64,000 nt of DNA from Allgaiera indica (GTDB taxonomy: Bacteria > Pseudomonadota > Alphaproteobacteria > Rhodobacterales > Rhodobacteraceae). Below, one piece after another: positions 63,985 through 64,000 of this stretch (position 1 is the stretch's first letter; each line of letters starts with the position of its first letter). The position numbers were made by a program, and so were the translations under genes. The stretch is taken from assembly GCF_900106675.1 (NCBI RefSeq), contig NZ_FNOB01000002.1, positions 268,261 to 332,260 on the forward strand, written 5' to 3'. The notes under the pieces were generated by a model. The model worked only from the letters and a program-made list of their open reading frames with translations, was not told where the DNA came from and did not search any database.

Positions 63985-64000
63985 ATGCGCAAATCACGTT
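63985..64000 (+). CDS. Start of a further gene cut by the window end
   Basis: ATG 63985 is preceded by GAGGAGA with good spacing, and five codons (MRKSR) are visible. It probably continues the operon of the ankyrin-repeat gene, 27 bp after its stop. Nothing more can be said. Confidence 0.5.

Noticed and set aside
1..64000. CRISPR arrays, rRNA genes, riboswitches, phage structural genes
   Set aside because: No regularly spaced short repeats, no rRNA sequence, no recognisable riboswitch and no phage head or tail genes were seen.

Overview
The window is a high-GC alphaproteobacterial chromosome segment, most likely from a Rhodobacteraceae/Rhodobacterales bacterium. This rests on the flagellar genes flaF, flbT, motE, DUF1217 and DUF6468 families, Ros/MucR regulators, CtrA-type boxes (TTAA-N7-TTAA), codon bias towards G/C, and Rhodobacteraceae-style GC-rich hairpins with an AATACTC or GTATTTGG motif between genes. 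The genus cannot be told from the sequence alone.

Region 1 (1 to about 37 kb) is most of a flagellar gene cluster. In order it holds: export apparatus flhA (cut by the window edge), fliR and flhB; a minus-strand block fliL-fliM-DUF6468-motE; a plus-strand block fliF-fliH-fliN-fliP-fliG plus a proline-rich unknown; a minus-strand flagellin block fliC-flaF-flbT-DUF1217; flgI, a FlgJ-type rod-binding protein and a FlgN-like chaperone; hook and hook-associated genes flgE-flgK-flgL; a large periplasmic solenoid protein; flgF-flgG-flgA-flgH plus a FliL-like small protein; flgD and fliK; and the stator genes motA and motB with a FliJ-like gene. Several candidate regulators are interleaved: two OmpR-type winged-helix proteins whose receiver domains lack the phospho-acceptor Asp, two MucR/Ros paralogues (one without zinc ligands), and an RpoH-like sigma factor. 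Canonical CtrA boxes lie upstream of fliC and the sigma gene, and a one-mismatch box upstream of flgE. fliQ, fliE, fliI and flgB/flgC are not in the window and may lie to the left.

Region 2 (37.1 to 41.6 kb) is a coupled three-gene operon divergent from motA: a C-terminally anchored unknown, a glycosyltransferase-FkbM methyltransferase fusion, and a TPR-glycosyltransferase. Its position suggests surface or flagellin glycosylation.

Region 3 (41.8 to 51.2 kb) is an oxalate-degradation locus: an OxlT-like oxalate/formate antiporter, oxalyl-CoA decarboxylase, two formyl-CoA:oxalate CoA-transferases, a PAS-domain protein, a GntR/FCD regulator and a Gfo/Idh/MocA oxidoreductase. The near-palindrome TGGCATACCA occurs once in front of each of the three transcription units (oxc, PAS gene, oxlT) and is the likely GntR operator.

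Region 4 (51.3 to 58.2 kb) holds an RND efflux pump with its membrane-fusion protein, a SAM methyltransferase, and a DnaJ-type co-chaperone with its CbpM modulator.

Region 5 (58.2 to 64 kb) is accessory DNA. A decayed IS5-type transposase precedes tRNA-Ser(UGA). The tRNA 3' end and the next ~190 bp are repeated imperfectly 2,443 bp downstream, so the two copies look like attachment sites. Between them sits a compact three-gene cassette: a QxK nuclease-fold protein, a HEPN-like protein and a PD-(D/E)XK nuclease. Beyond the second copy lies a second small operon (48-aa basic protein, HicA-like protein, ankyrin-repeat protein) that runs off the window. The cassette is the best candidate here for an undescribed defence-type system.
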